Positions 14,807-23,560 of a DNA stretch of 26,215 bases are shown here, piece by piece. Source of the stretch: CAXGUU01 sp964012875 (GTDB lineage Bacteria > Pseudomonadota > Gammaproteobacteria > Ga0077536). The DNA is taken from NCBI GenBank assembly GCA_964012875.1, contig CAXGUU010000006.1, positions 1 to 26,215 on the forward strand, written 5' to 3'. A model generated the notes under the pieces. The model had not been told where the DNA came from. It was given only the letters and a program-made list of their open reading frames with translations, and did not search any database. Both the position numbers and the translations under genes were made by a program. Numbering within the stretch: position 1 is the stretch's first letter; every line of letters begins with the position of its first letter.

Positions 14807-15106
14807 ACTATCGCTTCCGCACACCAAACGGAAGCTATCGGATGACACCAGGCGTCCAACCAACAGGATCGTTTCGCAAACGAACCCTCGTTTGCTCACC
14901 CCAGCGGGGTGTCGCACCGCGAGCCGGTCGACCCTACGCCCCCGCATTTGAAAATTTTCACTCGGTCGCGCTGGGCAGCCTTGCACATGAGTACGACCCT
15001 ATGAAGATGCTCAAGACCGCAGCGCTCGACACCAAAACAGCGTCAGCGCAACGTAAACGGGATAAGGACTTGTATCTGTTCACCTAGAGATACCTGGACG
15101 TTCAGC
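14807..15106. other. Gene-free stretch with three tight inverted repeats
   Basis: No gene is supported here. Inverted repeats are GCTTCCG/CGGAAGC (14813-14819 with 14829-14835), CGTTT/AAACG (about 14872-14884) and CACCCC/GGGGTG (14897-14902 with 14906-14911). None is followed by a T-tract. The rest, up to the cytochrome promoter, shows nothing I can name; the frame 14686-15087 is a tRNA-derived shadow. Confidence 0.4.
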
Positions 15107-15167
15107 TATAATGCGCCCGCAATTCAACGGCTTGGCGCCAAACCTGATAGGGCGTCGGGCTGCCCTA
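15107..15167 (+). promoter_or_regulatory. -10 element and structured leader of the dihaem cytochrome gene
   Basis: TATAAT at 15107-15112 is a perfect -10, without a clear -35. The leader of about 70 bases contains a perfect 10-base palindrome TTGGCGCCAA (15132-15141) and a hairpin TAGGGC/GCCCTA (15148-15153 with 15162-15167). The Shine-Dalgarno sequence before ATG 15190 is poor, so the leader may control translation or the palindrome may bind a regulator. Confidence 0.45.
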
Positions 15168-15189
15168 ACCTAAACGTGGCGAATAACTC

Positions 15190-16029
15190 ATGAGTAATCA
15201 CGACGACGCAGTTTTTGTGCGAAATTTTTCCCTAGTGCTGGTCGGCCTGGCGGTAGTGGGCATTCTTGCTTTTATTCTGGCCAAAGTTGTCAATCGTAAT
15301 TTCGAAGCCTCGCAGTCTCCGAACGAAATGGTCCAAAGTCGCATCGCGCCGATGGGCCAGGTCAATACCAGTGGCGAGACGATGGCGATGGAAAGCACGG
15401 CTGCGGTTTCTGCACCGACCGCCGAGGCCGTCCCGGTTGCCGCTGGTGATCTGGGCAAATCAACGTATGGTTCGGTTTGTTTTGCCTGCCATGCGCAAGG
15501 GATCGCCGGTGCGCCGAAATATGGCGACGCTACCGCCTGGGCCGATCGACTGGCGAAGGGGCGCGATACCAATGTCGCCAACGCCATTAACGGTTTTACC
15601 GGTTCAGCAGGATTGATGCCGGCCAAGGGCGGCAATCCGGCACTCAGTGATGAAGCTGTGGCCGCGGCAGTGGATTACATGCTCGAAGCCGCTGGTGGTG
15701 AAGCTGCTCCCTCAACGGCAGCGGAGCCTTCGGCCGACGCTGCCCTTGAGGAAGCCGCTCCCACGACTGCCGACAGCGGGCGCGGTAAGGAAGTCTACGA
15801 TGCGGCATGCTTCGTCTGCCATACGCCGGGCGCGGCGGGCGCACCGAAGCTGGGCGACGGCACCGCCTGGGGCCCGCGCGTCGAAAAGGGTGTCGATGCG
15901 CTCTACAACAATTCAATCAATGGCTTCATGGGATCGAACGGCATGATGCCGCCGAAAGGCGGACGGCCTGACTTCTCGGATGAAGACGTCAAAGCCGCGG
16001 TTGATTTCATGGTCTCCGAGGCCCAATAA
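15190..16029 (+). CDS. Membrane-anchored dihaem cytochrome c (cytochrome c5-like)
   Basis: Electron carrier held at the periplasmic face of the inner membrane. The 279 residues comprise an uncleaved N-terminal membrane helix (about 13-34, FSLVLVGLAVVGILAFILAK), an Ala/Pro-rich linker, a first c5-type domain with CFACH (C97, C100, H101), a second linker rich in Ala, Glu, Pro and Thr (about 168-195), and a second domain with CFVCH (C207, C210, H211). The two haem domains are clear duplicates: GAPKYGDATAWADR and INGFTGSAGLMPAKGG align with GAPKLGDGTAWGPR and INGFMGSNGMMPPKGG, with the Met of LMP/MMP as probable sixth ligand. Such c5-type carriers feed terminal oxidases, but the partner here is unknown. 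Confidence 0.93.
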   Translation: MSNHDDAVFVRNFSLVLVGLAVVGILAFILAKVVNRNFEASQSPNEMVQSRIAPMGQVNTSGETMAMESTAAVSAPTAEAVPVAAGDLGKSTYGSVCFACHAQGIAGAPKYGDATAWADRLAKGRDTNVANAINGFTGSAGLMPAKGGNPALSDEAVAAAVDYMLEAAGGEAAPSTAAEPSADAALEEAAPTTADSGRGKEVYDAACFVCHTPGAAGAPKLGDGTAWGPRVEKGVDALYNNSINGFMGSNGMMPPKGGRPDFSDEDVKAAVDFMVSEAQ

Positions 16030-16109
16030 GAGCGCAGCCGGCGAACAAGCTGTCCTTTCGGGTTGGGCTATTCGAACGCGGCGCTGGCGGGACCGGCTGG
16101 CTCTGAGCG

Positions 16110-18266
16110 CTAGACGACTTCCAGTCCGGCGTACGCGGCGACCAGCCACTTCACGCCTTCGCTCTCGAAATTGACCTGCACGCGGGAATGCTCGCCCTGA
16201 CCTTCCAGGTGCAAGATGACGCCCTCGCCGAAGATTCGATGCTGTACGCGCTGACCAAGCTGCAAGCCGAGACCATCGTCGTGGCCATTGTCCGGACCAG
16301 CATAACGACTGCTTGATACACGTCCCCCCAATCGCACTTCGTCGATTAACTGCGACGGAATTTCGCGAATGAAGCGTGACGGCTGCGGATAGTAATCCGA
16401 GCCATGCAGGCGCCGCGATTCCGCGTGCGTGATGACCAGCTTTTTCATGGCGCGCGTAATGCCGACATAACACAGTCGCCGCTCTTCCTCGAGTTGGGCG
16501 GCGTCTTCGCTCGAACGTTGGTGTGGAAACAGGCCTTCTTCGACACCAACGAGAAACACGAGTGGGAACTCAAGCCCTTTGGCGGCGTGCAGCGTCATCA
16601 ACTGCACGCAGTCCTGGTTGGCATCCGCCTGACCTTCACCGGACTCAAGCGCCGCATGGGTCAGAAAGGCGGCGAGCAGTGGGATATCTTCGTCCTCGGG
16701 TGCTTGCGTAAAATCCCTTGCGGCGACGACCAGCTCTTCAAGGTTGTCAATACGGTCGAGACCCCGTTCCCCTTTTTCTTTTTTGTAGTGCTCGATGAGC
16801 CCAGAGCGTTCGATCGTTGCCTCGAGCATCTCCGGCAACGGTAGGTCCGCATTTGCGGCGCTGATTTGATCGATCAGGTTCATAAATCGTTCAAGTGCAC
16901 CAACGGCGCGCGCCGACAGCTCTCGTGTTTCGACGAGTCGCCGGGTGGCTTCCCACAACGTCACGCGTTCATTCCTAGCGACCTCACGCACCGACTCAAG
17001 GCTGCGCTGCCCAATACCGCGGGTCGGCACATTCACGATGCGCTCGAATGCTGAATCGTCCGCACGCAGGGTGGCGAGGCGCAGGTAGGCAAGCGCATCC
17101 TTGATTTCGGCGCGCTCGTAGAAGCGAAAACCACCGTACACGCGGTAAGGCAAATCGCCCTGCCGCAAGGCATCTTCCAATACGCGGGACTGCGCGCTGA
17201 CGCGATACAAAATCGCGCATTCGGACAAACGACCACCATGCTGCTGCCACTGCATGATGCGATCAACAACGAAGCGCGCCTCATCGAGATCGTTGTAGGC
17301 CGCGTACAGCGTAATCGGGTCGCCGTCGTTGCCGCTGGTCCACAGTTCCTTACCCAGACGCGAAGGGTTGTTTGAAATCAGCGTATTCGCCGCATTCAGA
17401 ATGTTGCCGGTCGAGCGATAGTTCTGCTCCAGGCGGGTCAACTGATGATTAGGAAAATGGTCGCGAAAGCGCTGCATATTTTCGACCCGCGCGCCGCGCC
17501 AACTGTAAATCGACTGGTCATCATCGCCGACAACGAAAATGTTACTGTCTTGGCCAACCAGCTGCCGCAACCACGCATATTGAAGCGCGTTCGTATCCTG
17601 AAATTCGTCGACCAATACATGCCAGAACCGTTCGCGGTAATGTCGCAAAAGCCCGGGCGTTGACTGCCATAGCTCGTGCGCACGCAGCAGGAGTTCGGCA
17701 AAATCGACAAGACCTGCCCGCTCGCAGGCCTCCTCGTATGCCTGATAGATGCCGATCATGGTTTTCATCGCGCCGTCGCCGAAATCATCGATATGTTGCG
17801 GGCGAAGCCCATCGTCCTTACGCGCATTAATGAACCATTGCGCTTCTTTCGGCGGCCATTCGTTGTCGTCGAGGCCGACACTGCGAATCACTCGCCGAAT
17901 CACCCGTTGCTGATCGTCAGCGTCGATGATTTGAAACTGTTCGGCCAGGCCTGCCTCGCGTGAATGCGCCCGCAGGATCCGGTGCGCGATATTATGAAAG
18001 GTACCAACCCACATACCGCCGATCGGCCGCCCGGTCAGGTCTTCGATGCGCGCGCGCATTTCGGCCGCTGCCTTGTTGGTAAACGTTACGGCAAGTATGC
18101 CGAGTGGCGACGCCTGCCCCGTTTGCAGATACCAGGCGATGCGGTGCACCAGGACACGGGTTTTACCGCTGCCTGCCCCGGCCAGAATCAGGTTCTGCGG
18201 TGCCTCCGACGTAACTGCCTCACGCTGAGCGTCGTTTAAAGGCGAGAGGATCTCGTCGTCCTGCAT
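16110..18266 (-). CDS. uvrD: DNA helicase II UvrD
   Basis: Superfamily 1A 3'-5' helicase of nucleotide-excision and mismatch repair. From ATG 18266 it has 718 residues, equal to E. coli UvrD (720), starting LNDAQREAVT (Q-motif). Motif I is AGAGSGKT with Lys35, followed by VTFTNKAAAEMRARI (Ia), LVDEFQDTN (II), VGDDDQSIYSWRGA (III), LEQNYRST (IV), LMTLHAAKGLEFPLVFLVG (V) and LCYVGITRA (VI). The C-terminus ends VQVNFESEGVKWLVAAYA, the UvrD RNA-polymerase-binding tudor-like tail that Rep lacks. The frame is open to 18422, but upstream residues have no similarity and lie in the region divergent from pmbA. I saw no LexA box in the gap. Confidence 0.96.
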   Translation of the reverse strand: MQDDEILSPLNDAQREAVTSEAPQNLILAGAGSGKTRVLVHRIAWYLQTGQASPLGILAVTFTNKAAAEMRARIEDLTGRPIGGMWVGTFHNIAHRILRAHSREAGLAEQFQIIDADDQQRVIRRVIRSVGLDDNEWPPKEAQWFINARKDDGLRPQHIDDFGDGAMKTMIGIYQAYEEACERAGLVDFAELLLRAHELWQSTPGLLRHYRERFWHVLVDEFQDTNALQYAWLRQLVGQDSNIFVVGDDDQSIYSWRGARVENMQRFRDHFPNHQLTRLEQNYRSTGNILNAANTLISNNPSRLGKELWTSGNDGDPITLYAAYNDLDEARFVVDRIMQWQQHGGRLSECAILYRVSAQSRVLEDALRQGDLPYRVYGGFRFYERAEIKDALAYLRLATLRADDSAFERIVNVPTRGIGQRSLESVREVARNERVTLWEATRRLVETRELSARAVGALERFMNLIDQISAANADLPLPEMLEATIERSGLIEHYKKEKGERGLDRIDNLEELVVAARDFTQAPEDEDIPLLAAFLTHAALESGEGQADANQDCVQLMTLHAAKGLEFPLVFLVGVEEGLFPHQRSSEDAAQLEEERRLCYVGITRAMKKLVITHAESRRLHGSDYYPQPSRFIREIPSQLIDEVRLGGRVSSSRYAGPDNGHDDGLGLQLGQRVQHRIFGEGVILHLEGQGEHSRVQVNFESEGVKWLVAAYAGLEVV

Positions 18267-18402
18267 GGAAGGTGCTTTGCTGATTCCGGGCGTAAATGAT
18301 GGGGCGAAATTCGTGCGAACGCGCATAGTGTAACCTCGCCGCCACGACGACCACAGTGACGACGCAATGCATGTGGCGCTCGCCTCCGTTAGGATCGCAC
18401 AC

Positions 18403-19746
18403 ATGAATGCCGGCGTACCCATTGATTACAACGACCCTCTGAACCTTGAACGGGTGGCCCTAGACATGATTGACCTTGCAGGCGGTTCTGCCGATGTTGA
18501 GGTCGCGCTCTCCGCCGGCGAAGGGCTGGCCATTACGGTTCGTGACGGAGCCGTCGAAACGCTGGAATCAGAACGCGATAAATCACTTGCGGTAACGGTC
18601 TATAAGTCCGGTCGAAAAGGCAGCGCGACGACATCTGATTTCTCAGCGACGGCGCTCAGCGAGACACTAAAGGCCGCGCTCGAAATCGCGGCCCACGGCG
18701 AAGCGGACGAATTTGCGGGACTGGCTGCGCCGCAATATCTTGCCGAATCAGTTCCCGATCTTGATCTCGATCATCCCTGGGATCTGGGCGCGCCAGAAGC
18801 CATTGCACTGGCGCTGAAATGTGAGCAGGCTGCTACCGGTAGCGACGCGCGTATCAAGCAGTCTGATGGTGCCAGTGTCAATCGCTATCGCGGGACGCGG
18901 GCCTATGCCAACAGCCACGGCTTTCACGGTGCCTATTGCGGTACCCGCCACAGCATCAGCGCCATTATGATTGCCGAAGACGCCAGCGGCGCCATGCAAC
19001 GAGGTTACTGGTACGACTCGGCGCGCGATGCCGGGGCACTGGAAGATGTTGAAAGCATTGGTCGCCGCGCCTGCGCCCGGACCTTGGCCAAGCTGGGGGC
19101 AGCAAAGATAGAAACCTGCGAACTGCCGGTGTTATTTGAACCCCGGGTCGCGAGCGGGTTTATTGGCCACCTTGTCAGCGCCATTTCGGGCTCGGCGCAA
19201 TACCGCAAAGCGTCGTTTTTGCTCGACGCCCTTGGCGATACCGTAATGCCGGCATCGCTGTCGCTCAGCGAATGTCCACATTTGCCTGGCGCAATCGGCA
19301 GCGCACCGTTTGACCGCGACGGCGTGGCGACACGGGACAAAACTATCGTCGATAACGGCCGGCTGAAAAGTTACCTGCTGAGTGCCTACGCGGCCCGTCG
19401 ACTGGGCCGTGAACCTACCGGCAATGCGGGAGGCACCCATAACCTGATTCTCGGTGGCGGTACGCGCGACCTGCCGGCAATGATCGGCGCACAGGATCGC
19501 ACGCTGTTAGTGACCGACCTGATGGGATTCGGCGTGAACGGTGTCACCGGCGACTACTCGCGCGGCGCCAGCGGTTTCCTCATCGAACACGGGGAAGTTG
19601 CACGTCCCGTCGAAGAAATCACGATCGCCGGTAATCTTAAGGACATGCTGCTCGGTGTAACTGAAACAGGCAGCGACATCGACACGAGCCTTAACATACG
19701 TACCGGATCAATACTGATCGAGCGGATGTCGATCGCAGGCAGCTAA
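18403..19746 (+). CDS. pmbA: Metalloprotease-related protein PmbA (TldE)
   Basis: Partner subunit of TldD; the TldD/TldE complex degrades unfolded peptides and processes modified peptides such as microcin B17 and the CcdA antitoxin. PmbA itself lacks the HExxxH zinc motif, which resides in TldD, and none is seen here. The 447 residues (E. coli PmbA 450) include DVEVALSAGEGLAITVRDG near the start, ANSHGFHGAYCGTRHSIS in the middle and the conserved C-terminal stretches GTHNLILGGGTRDLPAMIG, LLVTDLMGFGVNGVTGDYS and ASGFLIEHGEV. ATG 18403 follows TAGGAT and gives a normal N-terminus; the frame is open further upstream to 18367. It is divergent from uvrD. The TAA stop interlocks with the end of the sthA remnant on the other strand. 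No tldD is in the window. Confidence 0.95.
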   Translation: MNAGVPIDYNDPLNLERVALDMIDLAGGSADVEVALSAGEGLAITVRDGAVETLESERDKSLAVTVYKSGRKGSATTSDFSATALSETLKAALEIAAHGEADEFAGLAAPQYLAESVPDLDLDHPWDLGAPEAIALALKCEQAATGSDARIKQSDGASVNRYRGTRAYANSHGFHGAYCGTRHSISAIMIAEDASGAMQRGYWYDSARDAGALEDVESIGRRACARTLAKLGAAKIETCELPVLFEPRVASGFIGHLVSAISGSAQYRKASFLLDALGDTVMPASLSLSECPHLPGAIGSAPFDRDGVATRDKTIVDNGRLKSYLLSAYAARRLGREPTGNAGGTHNLILGGGTRDLPAMIGAQDRTLLVTDLMGFGVNGVTGDYSRGASGFLIEHGEVARPVEEITIAGNLKDMLLGVTETGSDIDTSLNIRTGSILIERMSIAGS

Positions 19747-20576
19747 TGGAGTTTATTCCACGCATCCAGCGCGGCAATCTTGTATGTTTCTGCAAGCGTC
19801 GGATAGTTGAATACCGCGTCAACGAAGAAGTCGAGCTTACCCTGGCGCGCAAGCACGGCCTGGCCGATGTGAATTAGCTCGGTCGCACCTTCACCGACGA
19901 TATGCACACCCAGCAACTGCTGATCTTCGATTCTGACCAACAGCTTGAGCAGGCCTTCGCGTAAGCCGAGAATCTAGCCGCGCGATGTCTCGCGAAAACG
20001 TGCAGCGCCGCTCTCGTAGGATATGTTCTCGTCGCGTAGTTCTTCTTCGGTCTTGCCGACCACGCTCATCTCCGGCACGGCATAGACCCCGAAAGGAAAA
20101 TCATTATGGTGACCCTGGCCAAGCGCGCTGTTGAGCGCGTGCGCGGCTGCCTGCCGGCCCTGCTCCATGGAGGTCGATGCAAGCGCCGGGAAACCGATGA
20201 CGTCACCCGCCGCGTAGATGTGCGACACCACGGTGCGGTAATGCTCGTCAATCGCGAGCCGACCCCGGTCGTCCGGCTCGAGGCCGGTCTGCGGAAGTCC
20301 AAGTGTGTCGGTATTGCTCTGCCGTCCCGATGCAAACAGCGCCATATTACAACGCACGCGTTTGCCGCTCTCCAGGTGCACGATCAGGTTTTTGTCATCG
20401 ACAACTTCAACTGACTTCATAGTTTCGCCAAGTCTTGGCTTAACGCCACGGTCACGTAGGTAGTGGGTAAATTCGTCGACAATTTCGGTGTTGAGAAACC
20501 CCAGAATATCCTTGCGCCCGTCAACCACCGTCACTTCAATATCCTGCGCCGAAAGTTCTGGGTACGGCGTTCCCCG
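19743..20576 (-). pseudogene. sthA: Soluble pyridine nucleotide transhydrogenase (SthA), truncated with a nonsense mutation
   Basis: SthA is a soluble FAD flavoprotein that exchanges hydride between NADPH and NAD+. What remains is the C-terminal 60%: the end of the NAD-binding domain (VTVVDGRKDILGFLN), the second FAD-binding block IYAAGDVIGFPALAS and the dimerisation domain (FGVYAVPEMSVVGKTEEEL, then FNYPTLAETYKIAALDAWN). About 190 N-terminal residues with the first FAD motif are missing; the similarity stops next to the msbA stop codon. In addition, an in-frame TAG at 19974-19976 interrupts RFRETSRG and ILGLREGLLKLL where relatives commonly have Gln, consistent with one CAG to TAG change. 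The remnant continues the msbA reading frame right after its TGA. Two independent lesions make activity very unlikely. Confidence 0.88.
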
Positions 20577-22322
20577 TCAGTCAGTGTCGTCGAAGCCCGC
20601 CGCATATAAGCGCGCATACGCGCCCCCGGCATGGAGCAATTCATCATGTTGACCGACTTCGACCACCTTGCCGCCGTCCATTACCACGATGCGGTCAGCT
20701 TGTACGATGGTCGTCAGGCGGTGCGCGACGATCAGTGAGGTTCGGCCCGCCCGAAGCTCATCGATGGCGGCTTGCACCTCGCGCTCAGCCTCGTTGTCGA
20801 GCGCGGCCGTCGCCTCATCGAGTATCAAGATCGGCGCGTCTTTCAATAACGCACGCGCAATGGCCACGCGTTGTCGCTGCCCGCCGGACAGGCGAACGCC
20901 GTTCTCGCCAATGACGGTATCAAGGCCCTGATCCAGGGTCTCTGCAAAAGCGATGACCTGCGCGCGCCGGGCGACATGTAAGACCCGCTTGCGTTCAATA
21001 TCTCGTTGTGCTCCGTAAGCAATGTTGTTGTAAAGCGTGTCATTGAAAAGCACGACGTTTTGCCCGACGTAGGCAATGTTGCGACGAAGGTCGGTCAGTT
21101 CGAACTCGGTTGCCGGCCGGCCATCGATCAACAGGCGCCCCGAATTCGGTTCGTAGAAACGCGGAATCAGATTAACCAGCGTCGTTTTGCCGCCACCGGA
21201 GCGCCCCACCAGCGCAACCGTCTCACCGGCGGAGATGGACAGGTCAGTGGACGTCAGCGCAATCGTCTCGCCGTAGCGTACTTCAACCTGTTCAAAGGTA
21301 ATCCGGCCCTCGATTACCTCGGCTGAAATACCGGTCGTTGGCTCTGCCTCGGCGTCAGTGAGCTGGAAAACGGATTCGGAAGCGGCAATGCCCCGCTGTA
21401 GGAATTCGTTCGCCGCTGCGAGTCGCTTGACGGGCGACAGCAAGAGCGCCGTTGCCGTAACGAAAGCAATAAAGTCACCACGCGTCATGCTGCCGTCCGC
21501 CGCCTGCCCCAATGCGAACACCACCATCACGGCGATACCGAGAGCAACGAAAAACTGAATCAATGGCACCATCATCGCACTCGTTCTGATGACCTTCATG
21601 TGGAATTTACGCGCATTGTTGATTGCGCCGGCGAAACGTTCCGTCTCGAACGCAAAACCGTCGAACACTTTGATTTCGCGATAGCCGCGCACCGCCTCCT
21701 CAGCGACCTGATTAATGTCACCCATCGAAGCCTGGAGCTGACGACTCATTTCGCGCATGCGCTTGGACACCTTGCGTACGATGAAACTGATGAATGGCGC
21801 GACCGCGAGCAGGATCGTGGCCAGAAACCAGTTGAGGTAGACCAGGTAGCTCAACAACACGATGACCACGGCCGTATCCTTGACCAGTACGGTGACCACC
21901 CGGGTCGTCGCCTGGGCCACCTGCGTGACATCAAAGGTGAACTTGGAAATCAGCTCACCGGTACTGCGGGCGTCGAAGAAGGACGCAGGCAGGCGAATCA
22001 GGTTATCGAACATGGCCGCGCGCAGGTCCATGATCGTGCGTTGAGAGACGAGGTGCAGGCACACGGTGCCGACGTAGCCAAGGCTGCCACGCAGCAGGAA
22101 CAGGCCAACCAACAGCGCCGGCGTGACGTAAACCCGGCTTCCGGTAGCGAGCGCGAAATCCTCATCGATGAGTGGTTTCAGTAATGCCGGCAGCATCCAT
22201 TCGGTACTGGCCAACGCAACCATGGCGATGATTGCGGCCGTAAAAGTGCGCCAGTGGGGTCGCACGTACCCGAGCAGGCGTAAATAAATCGCCCTCGTCT
22301 CTCGGTCAAAAATTCCCTTCAC
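20577..22322 (-). CDS. msbA: Lipid A export ATP-binding/permease protein MsbA
   Basis: Homodimeric ABC exporter that flips core-lipid A from the inner to the outer leaflet of the inner membrane. The 581 residues (E. coli MsbA 582) comprise a six-helix transmembrane domain (about 1-320) and a nucleotide-binding domain with Walker A GRSGGGKTT (Lys379), Q-loop AYVGQNVVLFND, signature LSGGQRQR, Walker B ILILDEATAALD and the switch His in IVAHRLTT. The start is GTG 22322 with a weak ribosome binding site; the N-terminus aligns with the family. No lpxK follows, as it would in E. coli; instead the decayed sthA lies immediately downstream in the same frame, suggesting a deletion joined them. MsbA itself is complete. 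Confidence 0.93.
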   Translation of the reverse strand: MKGIFDRETRAIYLRLLGYVRPHWRTFTAAIIAMVALASTEWMLPALLKPLIDEDFALATGSRVYVTPALLVGLFLLRGSLGYVGTVCLHLVSQRTIMDLRAAMFDNLIRLPASFFDARSTGELISKFTFDVTQVAQATTRVVTVLVKDTAVVIVLLSYLVYLNWFLATILLAVAPFISFIVRKVSKRMREMSRQLQASMGDINQVAEEAVRGYREIKVFDGFAFETERFAGAINNARKFHMKVIRTSAMMVPLIQFFVALGIAVMVVFALGQAADGSMTRGDFIAFVTATALLLSPVKRLAAANEFLQRGIAASESVFQLTDAEAEPTTGISAEVIEGRITFEQVEVRYGETIALTSTDLSISAGETVALVGRSGGGKTTLVNLIPRFYEPNSGRLLIDGRPATEFELTDLRRNIAYVGQNVVLFNDTLYNNIAYGAQRDIERKRVLHVARRAQVIAFAETLDQGLDTVIGENGVRLSGGQRQRVAIARALLKDAPILILDEATAALDNEAEREVQAAIDELRAGRTSLIVAHRLTTIVQADRIVVMDGGKVVEVGQHDELLHAGGAYARLYAAGFDDTD

Positions 22323-22394
22323 GGCGGCGTAATTAGCGACGGCAGCGCACGGAATCAGCCCGGGCAGCGGGGTTGAAAGCGCCGGCCAGGGTCG

Positions 22395-22455
22395 AAAATT
22401 TATCCCTGAAAATGTATTTAAACATTTGTTTATATTGAATATTTATGCCTTTTCC
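22395..22455. other. AT-rich island between msbA and phosphoribulokinase
   Basis: About 60 bases of strongly AT-rich sequence stand out from the GC-rich surroundings, with an inverted repeat AAATGT/ACATTT near 22410-22426. On the minus strand several TATAAA/GATAAA-like hexamers could serve the msbA promoter, with upstream A/T tracts acting as an UP element. No gene is visible here. Confidence 0.35.
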
Positions 22456-22525
22456 CGGATTAGGCCGCCGACTATCAGGGCTGACTTGACGGTACCCCTC
22501 CGCGCAGCTGAACACTGGCGCCGAG

Positions 22526-22555
22526 TTGGTGACGTCATCTCCAGCACTCTACAAT
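22526..22555 (+). promoter_or_regulatory. Promoter for phosphoribulokinase with TGACGTCA palindrome in the spacer
   Basis: TTGGTG (22526-22531), 18 bases and TACAAT (22550-22555) form a plausible sigma-70 promoter 35 bases before the ATG at 22591. A perfect 8-base palindrome TGACGTCA (22530-22537) overlaps the end of the -35 and the spacer, where a repressor could bind. Confidence 0.45.
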
Positions 22556-22590
22556 AGCGCTCCAGTTTTGCCAGTTTCGATTTCTGCGCG

Positions 22591-23484
22591 ATGTCCGAAC
22601 TCCATCCAATTGTTGCAGCCACCGGTTCGTCCGGGTCGGGCACCAGTAGCGTGAAAACGGCGTTCGAGCATATTTTCCGCAGCGAGGGGATCAAGTCGGC
22701 CATCATCGAAGGCGACAGCTTTCACCGCTTCGACCGGCATACCATGGAAGCGGAGGTTGAACGAGCTGAAGCACGTGGTCAATCTCTGACTCATTTTGGT
22801 CCGGCGGGTAACCTTCTGGGAGAACTGGAGACCCTGTTCCGGACCTACGCCGAAAATGGCAGTGGCCGGCACCGGCACTACGTGCACACCAACCGGGACA
22901 GCCGAATTCATAACATTGAACCAGGACATTTCACAGACTGGTCGCCTCTGTCTCGTGATACCGACCTCTTGTTTTACGAGGGACTGCACGGCGGCTTTGT
23001 CGGTGAGGCGGCCGATATTGCGCGTCACGTTGATCTGCTGATCGGCGTGGTACCGATTATAAATCTCGAGTGGATTCAAAAAATACACCGTGACCGTGCG
23101 GTACGAGGGTACTCAGCCGAAGCTGCGACGGCAATGATTCTGAGCCGCATGCCCGATTACGTGCACTACATCTGCCCGCAGTTTTCCCGTACCGATGTCA
23201 ACTTCCAGCGCGTCCCGACGATTGACACTGCCAATCCATTTACCCAGGAAGAAATTCCCTCTAACGATGAAAGCATGGTTGTCATCCACATCTCGAATCG
23301 ACGCAAAATAGCGCCGGACTACCGCTATCTGCTTGAGATGCTGCGAGGCTCCTTCATGTCCAAACCCGATACTATCGTCGTTCCGGCCGGCAAGATGGTG
23401 TTTGCGATGGAGCTTTTGCTCAATCCCGTCATCGAGCGCATGATGGAGCGGCGCGATCTCGCGCGTAAACAGAGCGCGGCCTGA
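22591..23484 (+). CDS. prkB: Phosphoribulokinase, class I (PrkB-like)
   Basis: Catalyses ATP-dependent phosphorylation of ribulose 5-phosphate to ribulose 1,5-bisphosphate. The 297 residues have P-loop TGSSGSGTSSVK near the N-terminus (residues 11-22), the block IIEGDSFHRFDRHTM with the catalytic acid, LLFYEGLHGGF (Walker B-like) and the conserved VNLIGVVPIINLEWIQKIHRD-type region, here reading DLLIGVVPIINLEWIQKIHR. Length matches proteobacterial PRK (about 290) including E. coli PrkB. No RubisCO, cbbR or other Calvin-cycle gene is in the window, so carbon fixation cannot be concluded; PRK homologues also occur in heterotrophs with an unclear role. ATG 22591 follows a plausible promoter. Confidence 0.93.
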   Translation: MSELHPIVAATGSSGSGTSSVKTAFEHIFRSEGIKSAIIEGDSFHRFDRHTMEAEVERAEARGQSLTHFGPAGNLLGELETLFRTYAENGSGRHRHYVHTNRDSRIHNIEPGHFTDWSPLSRDTDLLFYEGLHGGFVGEAADIARHVDLLIGVVPIINLEWIQKIHRDRAVRGYSAEAATAMILSRMPDYVHYICPQFSRTDVNFQRVPTIDTANPFTQEEIPSNDESMVVIHISNRRKIAPDYRYLLEMLRGSFMSKPDTIVVPAGKMVFAMELLLNPVIERMMERRDLARKQSAA

Positions 23485-23560
23485 ACTGAAAGCCGGGCTC
23501 ATCGGTTTGCCCGACACGTTGGACTGAACGAAGAGAATAATTCTAAGTAGAGGAATCACG

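Noticed and set aside
14624..15087. Protein-like frames over the tRNA region, such as MARPTGFEPVTSAFGG and GAPDRIRTCDLCLRRAALYP.
   Set aside because: These are well-known spurious translations of tRNA genes; the tRNA-Arg fold fully explains the sequence.
4055..19976. Both internal stops (GIDE 4055-4057 and sthA 19974-19976) are TAG, hinting at amber reassignment or read-through.
   Set aside because: TAG is the natural terminator of the M48 protease, ysxC, sortase, uvrD, parA and hemY here, prfA (the UAG reader) is present, and both broken genes also carry large deletions.
22326..22590. Replication origin or attachment site in the AT-rich patch.
   Set aside because: No DnaA boxes, iterons or matching repeats; a promoter region is the simpler reading.
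22591..23484. Evidence for Calvin-cycle autotrophy.
   Set aside because: Only phosphoribulokinase is seen, and PRK homologues occur in heterotrophs such as E. coli.
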